Shown: positions 47,692 through 59,200 of the stretch, in pieces
Layout of the letters: each line of letters begins with the position of its first letter
Position numbering within the stretch: position 1 is the stretch's first letter
Source of the DNA: Oscheius dolichura
Taxonomy: Eukaryota; Nematoda; Chromadorea; Rhabditida; Rhabditidae
Assembly: GCA_932521035.1 (NCBI GenBank)
Contig: OW051495.1
Location: 2,790,001-2,854,000 of the forward strand
DNA: 64,000 bases
Direction: 5' to 3'
Program-made: the position numbers and the translations under genes
The notes under the pieces: model-generated
Told to the model about the DNA's origin: nothing
Databases searched by the model: none
Seen by the model: only the letters and a program-made list of their open reading frames with translations

Positions 47692-49265
47692 ATGGCAATG
47701 AGAGTTACTGTTGACCAGGACCAGGCTTTCGAAGTTCAGAAATGTTCGAAATTTTCTTCCTATTCCAAAAACCACGTTTAGATGGCGGTTCCGCTCATGA
47801 ACAGACGCGTATGGAGATATTTTTGATGGTAATTTCATACATTTTGGTCATTTTGACCTTCCCAATTACGTTCTTCGTGTGTTTCAAGGTAGGAAACGGT
47901 CATTAGGGGAGGAAGAAATCATTTTAGACGGTACAAGAATATGAACGGGCTGTTATCTTCCGACTGGGGAGATTGGTATCCGGCGAGGCGAAAGGACCAG
48001 GTAACGGATACTATGAATGCGAAATTATTGAATATTTGACGTTTTCTTAGTTTTAAAATCATTTTATACCATTTTTCATTGAAATGTCGTTATTACTGCA
48101 CGGTTGTATGTCTCACAATTTAGGTCTTTTCTTCATTGTTCCGTGCATCGACGAGTACAGGAAGGTTGACCTCCGTCTGGTCTCTTTCGACGTTCCTCCA
48201 CAAGAAGTACTTTTCCCCTATTTGTAACCCCAAATAATAAGCCCAGATTCTCTCAAAAGACTCGGTAACAGTCAGTGTCGATGCCGTGGTCTACTTCCGC
48301 ATTGTGGACGCGTATCTGGCGGTCAGACTGGTTCCCAAAGGGCGAAACAGCTAAACTTTTAGGTAACACAAGTGGAAAATGCTCAAGGATCAACGAGATT
48401 ACTCGCGGCGACGACGTTGAGGAATATCCTGGGAACAAAGACGCTGGCTGAAATGCTATCGGATAGGGCTGGGATTGCTAAAACTATGCAGGTAAAGATA
48501 CCGTAACAAGAGACACACGATCGTAGGTAGTGTAATTACTGGCATTTTATTGATTTCATGAAAGACATATAAGTTTTTGAAACTGATCAGATTCAGTTAT
48601 ATAAAAGCTCGTATTCCAAAAAGGAAATAGGGGAATCATATGAACGACTGCTCTTCTTGTACCTGCTCTCATGTTCCGCCGGACCCTTTTATAATTTTTT
48701 GCAATTTACAAGCGTGTTCAGGTGACATTAGACGACGCAACGGAGCCGTGGGGTGTAAAAGTGGAACGCGTAGAGGTCAAAGATGTCCGTCTACCACCCC
48801 AGCTTCAAAGAGCAATGGCAGCCGAGGCTGAAGCTACGAGGGAAGCCAGAGCTAAGGTAGAGTTAAAGAGAGAAACCCTCTGAGTAATCGAATAAGATAC
48901 TCAAGTGAAAAGACAACGACGAATTTCAAAACGTCTAATATTTCCTAATTTCGATAAAAGGACTATGCTCACAAAACAGGAAGACGACTAGCCTTCTTAT
49001 TGAAATAAAGCGACGAACCCAAATTTCAGTTGATAACGGCCGAGGGAGAGCATCGAGCCTCACAGGCGTTGAAGGAGGCCAGTGACATTATCAGCCAGTC
49101 CCCCGCCGCCCTCCATCTCCGTTTCCTTCAGACTATGAACAATATCGCGTATGTTTTCTCTCTCTTCTTGGTAAAGTTCCCCATTTTAGAGCAGAGAAGA
49201 ACAGCACGATCATATTCCCCTTCCCTATCGACTTGGTCAAGGCATTCCTCGGTCACCAACAGTAA
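47692..49265 (+). CDS. Stomatin / band 7 (SPFH) family membrane protein
   Basis: Oligomeric inner-leaflet membrane protein that organises cholesterol-rich domains and tunes ion channels (family knowledge; nematode relatives are MEC-2, UNC-1 and STO proteins). Nine exons in phase: 47692-47743, 47782-47888, 47928-48000, 48124-48206, 48247-48321, 48363-48491, 48722-48856, 49030-49148, 49190-49265 (849 nt, 282 residues). A hydrophobic hairpin (LMVISYILVILTFPITFFVC) with the conserved Pro is followed by VQEYERAVIFRLGRL, VDLRLVSFDVPPQE, DSVTVSVDAVVYFRI, STRLLAATTLRNILGTKTL, DDATEPWGVKVERVEVKDV, QLQRAMAAEAEATREARAK and NSTIIFPFPIDLV. The N-terminus is short and there is no long C-terminal extension, so it is nearer core stomatin than MEC-2. 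Intron 5 is only 41 bases; an alternative donor 7 bases later would add two residues. Confidence 0.93.
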
Positions 49266-49431
49266 TTTCCATGTTTCGTAAGCATGACATAATAAAGAGT
49301 TTACTTCTTCTATATTGGAATGCGTTATTTTTTTGAGTCTAAAATGACTAAACTTTGACCGTATTCTGTTCTCCAAAAAGAGGTTTATCCACCGCGGATA
49401 ATGGACCTATCTGGGATTAGCGGACCTCGGA

Positions 49432-49439
49432 TATAAAAT
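49432..49439 (+). promoter_or_regulatory. TATA box of the Thr/Lys-repeat secreted gene
   Basis: TATAAAAT, 111 bases upstream of the ATG at 49550. A TTTCAG lies four bases before that ATG, so there may be a 5' UTR intron or trans-splice site between. Confidence 0.5.
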
Positions 49440-49549
49440 GTTGGTTGGAGAGAGACCAAACTCGAATCACTGTCAGGGCAGTTCACTTCCTTCTTCTCTT
49501 TGAATTATATCCTCCAATTGAAGATATCTAAATTTCACTATTTCAGATA

Positions 49550-49914
49550 ATGCGTCTTCTATTTGTCCTCGTCTTGCTGCTCTGCGTGGTGGCCGTTATT
49601 TCTGCTGGTAAGTAAAAATATCGAACTGGAAAATCTCTTCAGCAACGACGAAGAAAGCTACAACAAAGAAAGTTACAACCAAAAAGGCCACAACAAAAAA
49701 GGCGACGACCAAAAAAGTCACAACGAAGAAGCCCGCAACGACGAAGAAGACAACAACCACACAGCCACCTCCTCCGCCGACTGTTCGCCTTGGATCATCT
49801 AATCCTCTGCATCGCGGTCTTCCCATCCGGCCACCTCCTCAAACGACGACAGAAGCGCCAGCCGGTAACAAGAATCATGGAATCTTCGGGCCTCCTCCTT
49901 CCCATGGAAAATAG
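49550..49914 (+). CDS. Secreted Thr/Lys-repeat protein (paralogue 1)
   Basis: Two exons, 49550-49607 and 49643-49914 (330 nt, 109 residues). Exon 1 encodes a signal peptide (MRLLFVLVLLLCVVAVISA). Exon 2 encodes about nine repeats of TTKKA/TTKKV, a very basic and potentially O-glycosylated stretch, then a Pro-rich end with NKNHGIFGPPPSHGK. The end HGIFG is shared with paralogue 2 at 50737, so the two are a tandem duplicate pair. Function is unknown; cationic mucin-like, cuticle-associated or antimicrobial roles are possible but unproven. Confidence 0.75.
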
Positions 49915-50295
49915 ACTGTTGTTTTTGTATTGGAACTGTTTCAATGAAAGTAAATATACTGGCTCACTCCATTCTGCTTCAATGGTTCACTAGTCGATTT
50001 CGCAAAGAAAATTCCTGCTCCGTTTAGAATAACGTGCAAGTTTTGCCCTTATTGCCCTCAAAAAGAACTTGAAATTTTGCAACTAAAACGAGTAAAAACT
50101 TTTGGTTTCAATAGTCCTATAAGCTTCTCCTATTCTAATTGTTGCAGTTCCATGTTTTCTATATGAGCACATTTTTTTGTAAAAGTTTTTGTAGCCATTT
50201 TTGATACAATAAGGGAGGTGTGTTCTTTTTTCGAGAGCTGGAGGTTCTGAATAGCTTCCAATAAAGTAATATGAAACTGTCAACTCTCTTCATTC
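49915..50295. other. Intergenic spacer
   Basis: No gene seen between the Thr/Lys-repeat gene and the final exon of the minus-strand receptor. Confidence 0.5.
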
Positions 50296-53200
50296 TCAAC
50301 GGCGACAACATTTTCTAATATTATTGAAGAATTCAACACGAAGAGCATTACAGAAGGTGAGAAGGATGTATGGGGGAATGATGGTTCCAATCTCGAAAAA
50401 GTAGCTGTATGCCTCGACGAAACTCGTTCCATCGACATTTATGAAACCTGAAAATATGACAATAAGAATTGAATTTGTAATGTTTTGGGGTTCATATAAT
50501 TTTATGTGTCACTATTAGTAGCAATATCTGATCATTATAAGAAGCACCGCTCATTTTTGATCGTATCTATTGGTCCCGGAGCCCGAATCCCCTTCGAAAA
50601 GTTGTTTACTCGATGGATAATGACGATCCAAACAGGGTTACAGCCGATCATCCGGCACCAATATATAGCCAGCCTGGAGATCTCTCCTGCTCTCTCGATC
50701 CATTCTCTCCACTCTATTCTTCCCAATTCTTGAGAGACGCGTCTACTGTTTCTAATTTTCCTGTTGCTGTGTATTTCTGTAGCTATTTCAACCGATAAGA
50801 CCACAAAAAAGGCAACAACGGTGAAGAAAGCGCCTACTACGAAACGGCCTACAACCACTAAGAACGTGACGACGAAGAAGGCCACAACTAAAAAAGCCAC
50901 GGCAAAAAGGGCTACCACAAAGAAGACGACAACGAAGAAGCCATCAACGACTACCTATCATCCTCCCCTTTATTACATCATCCTCTCCGCAGCCACAACT
51001 ACCTTGACTACAACGACAGTCTCAGTAGCTACAATAAATCCAACGGCCACAATGGCGACGACTATTCCATATATTGGTAACGAAACGTATCACGGAATCT
51101 TTGGAGCGCCTGCAGCAACATAAGCGAGTATGAATCGAGTTTTTTCCAATAATAAAATTTATCATCTGGCGCCGAAACATAAATTGGGTTTTACTTTCAT
51201 AAAACTCAGAGTTTCAATTTTTCATACTGGTTTTTAGATGAAAATAGTTGTAGTAAGGGAAAACATTGGAAATCTCCCCTATAATTGGATCGGAATTCGA
51301 TTACAAGCCGAATTGATTCGAATAAAGCAGGAACGACGAAATCGATGTAAGAGGACACAATAAGAATGAGGCAAGCCACACTTTATCAACTAGGGACAAA
51401 ACATAAATAGAAATGCCCTTCCAAGAAAGCGAATCAAATGTTTACTGACAGATGGAGTGCTTTTCTTATGCTGACTGTTGGCGGAAAAGGCGTTGCCTGG
51501 AACCATTCCAAATAGCGGCCAGATGTGAACCGTGTTTTATTTGAGCTCCACAATCACCGAGACAGCGATAAGAAGGACGTTTTCAAAGGGAACTTTGGTA
51601 CTCTCGTCACATCTTTCGATTTCCCCCCTACAGTAGTGCTTCCCTTCTCACCCAGAAGGACAGACAAACTTCTTGTCGAGGTTCCCCGTGGTAGGTCTTT
51701 GTCCCCTTCTTCTGTGGCCGTAAGAAATTAACTACCCGGGTGCCACCAGGGTGGAAAGCCTCCCGGGCGAAGCTCTACCCGGCCGGGTAGGAAGCTTCCC
51801 GGCTTGTAAACAGCGTATAAAGTGGTCTTCCTTTTGTATATTTTACTCGTTTTTAAAGAATTTTTGGCGTAATTTTGTAGAGAATTTTCTGGCGATCAAG
51901 ACATATTTTCGAGATTTTGCTCTAACGCCTCCGTTACAGAGAAAAACGCCAAATAAAATTCCAATGCTAAAAGCGTTTTTGGACTTATCTATTTTCCTTT
52001 CTCCTTCTAAAACTGTGATGCGGGGTGGATAGTGCACTCGACTACAAATCTTTTGTCTTTTTTCCAACTTGGGTTCGAATCCTCCATGGACGAACATTAT
52101 TGTGCAATTTTTTTTGGGTTGATTAGCACCCTTGACACCTCTGTAACACTCAAAATAACGTCGAAAGCGAAAAACTTCTTCAGACAGGGAATTCCGCGGA
52201 GGTACGATATCCGCTGTACACTATCCAAATCACTCAAACTATGGCTTAACTTGTTCGCCATAATCTGCTGAACAACTTTGCAATAAAACTTTTTTCACGA
52301 GAACGTAGGCGGAGCGAGTTACAGCAACCGGGAGGTCTTCTACCCGAGCTTTTAGTCCGGGTTAAATTTTGCCACCCGGGTATTTAATTTCTTACCAAAT
52401 TTTTACCCGGGCGGTTAATTTCTTACGGCCAATGATAACTCATTATAGAATGCCCAGGCCCTCTCGGCTTTCGTGGGCCTTCGCCGCCTCCTGCTGTATT
52501 ATCCTCTTCCTTCTACTGAGGAAACCACCATGTCAGAAAAAAATACAACAGTCTGATTCTTTTCGCTTTCAAAGACACCTGCCCCCTTTCCAGGTATCCA
52601 ATCCATCCAAAAATCAGCCGACCGAACAGGACAACGGCGCCAATCTTGTCCAAGTCCATTTTTGTCTATAAGGGGTACTTGGACCGCCGGATGGAGCTCA
52701 GTTTTATACGAATCCTAGCCTTGAACAGATGCAAAAAGAGCACTGAAACGTGAGTTCTCCTGTACTTAGGACGCCATAATTCCTTGTCAGTGTCCGCCGG
52801 GGTGAAGTACTCCCCTTATCAAAATCGCAAATGTAATTCTGTAATTCTCCCGTTTGCTGCTGCATTCCAAGAGCAAAGGCAAATAGAAGTACAATTCAGG
52901 TTTCTGTCCGTTTTGGTGGACAATAAATGGCTGAAGCTGAATAGTCTAACCATCGAGAGCGGCTGCCCGTGGGGTTGGGCCCGTGGCTGTTCCCTCGTTC
53001 CTCACTACCACGAGGTGGCCGTTCCCAAGGATTTCAAAGGAACGGAGGTATGGTTCTCTCTTCAGAATCTAATCAAATGAGAAGGTTCAGGTCTTGATAA
53101 AAAGTTCCACTGGAACCCAAAAATTGGAATTGTTCGAGGTCCTCATTGAAAAGAAGGAAGGTCTCACTGTCTGTATCCCGCCCATCTTTTGGTACTCCAT

Positions 53201-56200
53201 TTTCAGTCAAATTTTAAGAATTCCAGGTACACAGACTGGATGAAATTGTTGGTATTTATTGAATATTGGCGTCTAAACGGGGCCACCCAGTTCTTTTTCT
53301 ACCATCATTCTTCCTCCCCGGATGTCCAAAAGGTCTTCAATTACTATGCTCAAGAAGTTAGTGTTTGACGTTCTTTTTCATAAAATATCCAGGATTGGAT
53401 GACTGTCATCCCGTGGCCTCTTCTCCCCGGATCCGATGGCTACGATCCGAACTTCTATGTCTACCGGATCGGGCATTCCCTGGCTCATAATGACTGTATG
53501 TTGAGGAGTAGGACGAATCGCGCCGTCCTTCTGGACGTGGACGAGCTGATCTACTCCAAGTTGGTGATATTTTCGCCCTCTAATCTTCCTTTCTCTCTCA
53601 GGAACGGTTCCCTCCCCTCGTTAATAAAGGCCGTCTTCAATGGAACTAAAATTGGCGGAGTGGTTTTCGACCACCACACCCTCCAGTATGATCCATCTAT
53701 CAATCCGAGTCCTTTTGACTTCTCTGCCGTTGATTTCAAAGGGGTTATGAGTCCCAGTTTCGCGGCAGTCAAAGGTCCAAAGAAGGTTATCTTCAATCCG
53801 GCTACTGTGAAACGGTTGGGAGTCCACGGGGTGACACAATATCTGAGAAATAGCTTGAAGACTGTACAGGTAGCAAATCCCTTTCTCTGGAAGACGAACA
53901 CCCTATAGGCCAGCCCTGAGAAGGGTATCCTCCTCCACAACCGGTTCAATCATAAGGAGATGACTGGCAACACGACCCAGGTGAAGTTCTCCCTCGTCCC
54001 CGGAGCCGGGAACACCTTCCAACGGGTGCTCCTTAAAAGGAAGGAGCAGATATTCCCGAACGGAGCCAGCTACAACGAAGAGGCACAGGCGGCACAGGCT
54101 GCCTGTATTGCCAAGTTCGTCTCAGCCTGATAGCCGTTCGATATGACCCATTTTAGCTGGAGGAATACTCAAAACAACTGCAAGAATCCGGTGGAAGGAT
54201 GTCGCCACGTGATGCAGCCAATGGAACAATGGGTCGAAGCAATCGACGATCTCTACGCAGTCTTTTAGATGAAATGTTACGGGTATTTTCGATTACTTTC
54301 TGTGTTCAATAAAGGTAAAAGATTTTTGCTTGAAGTAGGCAGTAAGGCAATTCCAACAGTGGATTTGAGTAGCAACATCCACGAAACTCGTTCTACCATC
54401 ACTCTAGGAATAGTGAACATGGGCAAAATTAGTAATCCTGATCTTATTAATGTGTGAGGTTTTATGGTACATATAAGTTTCCAAGACAAGGCGCAACTAT
54501 GCTGTTCACATTATTTTGTTTTTCAATAGCCTATAAAGCATTGTTTTCTCTACTGATAATGGGCCTCATACAGTCGGCCATATACTGCCTCCAGAAATCG
54601 ACACGCTGATCCACTACTCATTCTTGTGAGCTAACAAAACAATCAAAAAGTCCTATTCGACTAGACAAATGCAATGGGACGTGAACGACTATCAAAAGCG
54701 TGGCGAACAATACTAGTAACCAGTAACCAGGTACGTCCCCGACCTCGGTAACCAGGTGAGGTAACCATCCCGACCGGTTACTAACTGAACTTAGTAACCA
54801 AGGTACCTGGTGAAGTAACCAAATCTAGAAGATGGGATTTCTTTGATTTTGATGACAACTCACCTTGTTTGTGTTACTATTCGATCGTGTTTTTATCCTT
54901 TTTGATAATTTCTACTACTAAGAATGTCTAGAGATCACGGGGAATCCGATGCCGTAACTTTTATTTCATAAGGATGCATGCCAGAAAAGTTATAAGGCAA
55001 ATTATTGCAATAGTGAATTTTTTCCAATGCAAAAAATCAAACTTGCGATACATCTATTAGGTTCTTATACGTCGCTTCTACTCTTCGATAGCAGATTTTA
55101 TTTATATCTTATATTTTCCTCTAGAGATTGAATTCTGAACTCTAGAGACTGAAAAATGAACAGTAATTTTACGAAAACTTGACATCGCTTTCTAATCTGC
55201 TTCTCACTCGTTCAATAGCAGTCTGTCTGTAAAACTCGGTAAAATTACCGTAACCCTGATATGCATACCGAAATTTGGGATTAAAATAGGTATATAAGAA
55301 GAACTAGAGCCTCTGCTTATTAGCGGACAAAAGAATGGAGACAAGCTGGAGCTGCTTATTATTTTTTCTTCGCCTACTGTATACACTATGATAACATCTC
55401 GGTTGCCTAATGGAACAACCGTCACCGTTGAAAACCGCCGACTACAAGACATTCTCAAAGGACTGGTTGGAAGTATCCTGTTAAGGAAAGCTGGTCCACC
55501 TGCCAAATAATCTGGACAACATAATTTCGAACTACATGATGCAGGCTGTGAAGGAAGGAGTGGATCCAAGAACACTTTCCTTTGTTGACGGGCGAGTCTT
55601 CAACAGAAACGAGAATATGATCCGAAGAATCTATGAGGACAAGGCGCAAGATATCCACCAAAGGCAAAATATGGTGGGTTTTTATACGATCTACTTTTAA
55701 AAATATACTCTAGGTCTGCTACTACTTTACAGGACCCCCGGGTTCGGGAAAATCCAGTCTAGCGCGCCTTCTAGGCCGGAAAGGAGAAGTGGCAACATGC
55801 ATCTGGGCCCGCAGTAACTTCGTAAAATACAGCAACGAAACTGTCTACGTAATTGACGAAGTCTCGAGGGACCTCACTAACGATACAAGCTCGATGGGTG
55901 TAACTTCCTTACTAGAAGTCGCACAACCCGGACCCGCCCTTGTAAATGTGAAAGGAAAGACACTATACAGCTGCGCAACGACTGTCATCATAATAAGCAA
56001 CCATCATCCAAACGATCTCAGGTTTAGCGTCGATCGGGCCACAAACGACGCCCAAAGGTTGGCCCTCCTCAGAAGAATCACCTTTCTCGTGAAGTTTGAA
56101 GGCGGACGGATGCCGGTTGTTGAAAAGACTCGACAAAGAGAAGAGGAGGAAAGGAAGAACGGCAAAGCCGTAGCCGTATTTCCGGATATACCTGAAATCT

Positions 56201-59200
56201 GGAAGCTGTGGAATCTGAAGACGGAAGCAGAAAATTGAAGAAGCAGACGCAGAATAAGACCCGCTTCCTCTTCGGCTTACGCCAGTGTAGTCCCAAACTA
56301 CGTATCATCAATCCTTTTGTGTTTCTGTATTTTTTTTAAATGAATAAACCGTCGTAAGAAATAATAGTTCTCTTATTAATCTAGAGATGTTTTTATTTTA
56401 TCTGACATATGTTCGACGGCCGAGTCTTTAACCGAAACGAGAATATCATCCGAAGAATCTATGAGGACAAGCCGCAGGATATCCACCAAAGGCAAAATAT
56501 GGTATGTTTTTATACCATCTGCTTTTAAAAATATACTCTAGGTCTGCTACTACTTTGTGGGTCCCCCGGGTTCGGGTAAATCCAGTCTAGCACGCCTTCT
56601 GAGCCGGAGAGGAGAAGTTGCAACATGCATCTGGGCCCGGAGTAACTTCGTCAAGTACAGCAACGAACGTGTATATGTAATTGATGAGATCTCGCGCGAC
56701 CTGACTAACGACACAAACTCCATGGGTATCACCTCGTTATTGGAAGTCTCTCAACCGTTTCGTGTGATGTTATTTCTAATGTTTTCAATGTTTATCATGT
56801 TTAAATAAGCCTAGGATTATACTAGAACAGAAATGTACGCTATAAATTACTGTGATATCAATAAGTATATTACCGTCGATATATGATTTTTCATCTACTT
56901 CTTATCTTTATCACACTTGTTACTATTATGTTTATATATTTTCATATAATATAATAAATACCATAGAAATAACATCACACGAATTGATTTTAGAGATCAA
57001 CACCAACAGTATGATATACAACTCATTTTATAAAAATATCTTTAGTTTTCTTACATCTAAAGCTTTATAACATAGCTTATCTTCTTTCCCACATTTTTCT
57101 GATCTAGAAACATATAAATAGTAATAAGGAAAATATAAGATATAAATAAAATCTGCAAAAAATAGATGTATCGCAAGTTTGATTTTTTGCATTGGAAAAA
57201 ATTCACTATTGCAATAATTTGCCTTATAACTTTTCTGGCATGCATCCTTATGAAATAAAAGTTACGGCATCGGATTCCCCGTGATCTCTAGACATTCTTA
57301 GTAGTAGAAATTATCAAAAAGGATAAAAACACGATCGAATAGTAACACAAACAAGGTGAGTTGTCATCAAAATCAAAGAAATCCCATCTTCTAGATTTGG
57401 TTACTTCACCAGGTACCTTGGTTACTAAGTTCAGTTAGTAACCGGTCGGGATGGTTACCTCACCTGGTTACCGAGGTCGGGGAGGTACCTGGTTACTAGT
57501 ATTGTTGGCCCAAAAGCATACATGGGCAAACGCCCGGGCGCGCCACGTTACGTAACATATCATCGGTCTAAGTTTGTGAGGCTACAGGTTTTTTTCTGGG
57601 GGCGGTTGAGATGTGACTAGGTTCACTAGAATCGCCTTGACGTGCTCTCTAACTAGGTCTTTGAATTTTTGAAATCGGCCAAGAAATGGCCGAGATACGG
57701 ACACAAACAGCCGACACTCCCGTCATACATGGGCAAAACGAAAAAGTTCCGGTTACATAAGAGCTTTTTATATAAAAAGCTAACCAAAAGTAGAAAAAGT
57801 TGGTTTTAAATGATTATTAAAACATCGAGTATGCATTCCTTTCAATGGTAGAGGATCAGAAATCATTTCTAAATCTCAGCTAGAGCCCCCGTGATCTGCG
57901 TAAATGTCCCGGTCCAGCCAAAGGTCACCTCCCCCAATCCAAACAGTGCATTCAGTCTCTGTCTGTCCAGCTGCCAATTACACCCGTTTGTTCAATGTTT
58001 CATCCGGCTATAAAATAGGCGTCCCTCATCCCACAAATCACTTCCTACACAATGCGCTTCCTGGTCATCTTCCTCCTGTTCGTCCTCATCTCTACCGCCC
58101 TGGCTCAGAGCTCTTCGGGGCGTCCATCCAGCCTCCGACCCAGTACCCCTCGTCGTGGTGGATCTAGCAGCAACAGCGACAGCAGAAATTCCGACTCCGA
58201 CAGTTCTGAGGAAGGAAAGGGAAAGAAGCGGAAGACAACTGCTCGTTCTTCTCCCCGTTCAACCACCCCGAGAGGATCCACCACTCCCAGAAGAACCACT
58301 GCCCCTCCAGCATAAGCGATCAGAGAGTGTTTCAAGTAAACATTATAATTGTCTCCTTCGTATGTGTCTAATTATGTCCTTTTCTTTTTTGGAGATGCTA
58401 TGGATTACGGTAACGCACCTGAATAGCTGGCCCAGTAGAGAGTGTAGAACATGACGGCGAAGAAGTCGATCTGTTGGTCGATTATGCTGATCATACAGAA
58501 CGACAACTCCAGATCGAGGCGCTCGAATCTCTTTCCTGCATATTTTCGGTTTTACCGGCCTCATAAAGCCAGTACTTTCTGCATATTTCCGGTCGACGCT
58601 TTGCCCTTTTGGGAAATAGTGCAAATCTTCCACGTCGAGACAGAGCTCCTTGATTCCACGGATATGGGGAATTTGTTGTTGTCCACTGGAGGCTGAAATA
58701 GACTGTGAAGAAGCGGGGGTGTTATTGCGCTTTGCTGACTGCCAGACTAATAAGGGGACAAGGGAACTTAAAATTTCATAAAGTTCCAAGTCTAATTTAA
58801 TGAAAAGCTGTAAGAAAGTCTCTACTTTATTATAGGATCTAAATACGGCTAGAATACTCACAATGAATTTTTCTCTTTTTAGATAGCCGTACCCATTGGC
58901 TGAACAACATCAGGAGACTGAACCCGTTGAGCATACAGAGGACAGGAACGTAGAACAACGTCTCAAAGAGCATATCGATGGCATCGTAAGTAGAGTCAGC
59001 CTGAAGCCAATCAGAATGGAGCACGGATCATGGCAATCAGCTAAGCCGAAATTATAAAGAAATAGTAAAACATTCTCCTAATTTTTTAGCTCACCCTTCC
59101 TACATAAGAACTCAATAAAGCTTACGTATCCTTGTTTCATTTCGACCAGCTCGATTCGTCCTCCGAAATATTGAGACTGGCAACAGGAGTCGATCATGGG

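Larger units (their letters stand above)
54706..57506. mobile_element. Transposon-like element with long TIRs carrying CRESS-virus-like Rep genes
   Basis: A 2801-base unit bounded by inverted repeats of about 345 bases (54706-55053 and 57164-57506). It contains two head-to-tail copies of a Rep-like SF3 helicase gene, the second truncated. The outermost bases are AACAATACTAGTAACC at the left and its complement at the right. No transposase of a known DNA-transposon family is visible. No clear target-site duplication: the immediate flanks are GTGGCG on the left and GGCCCA on the right. It lies inside the presumed last intron of the minus-strand receptor, and its right end abuts a MITE. Confidence 0.85.

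Noticed and set aside
47741-47820. Separate ATG at 47782 as stomatin start
   Set aside because: That ATG is out of frame; joining the first exon at 47743 with one leftover base gives the correct stomatin frame.
55053-55535. Possible rolling-circle (HUH) endonuclease domain upstream of the Rep helicase
   Set aside because: I looked for the three Rep endonuclease motifs in all plus-strand frames and found none; stops interrupt every frame. Not claimed.
58343-58383. Short final exon for the serpentine receptor ending RHIRRRQL
   Set aside because: It would leave the receptor without TM7 and needs a 35-base intron with a poor acceptor. The distant TM7 exon fits better, but the short exon remains an alternative.
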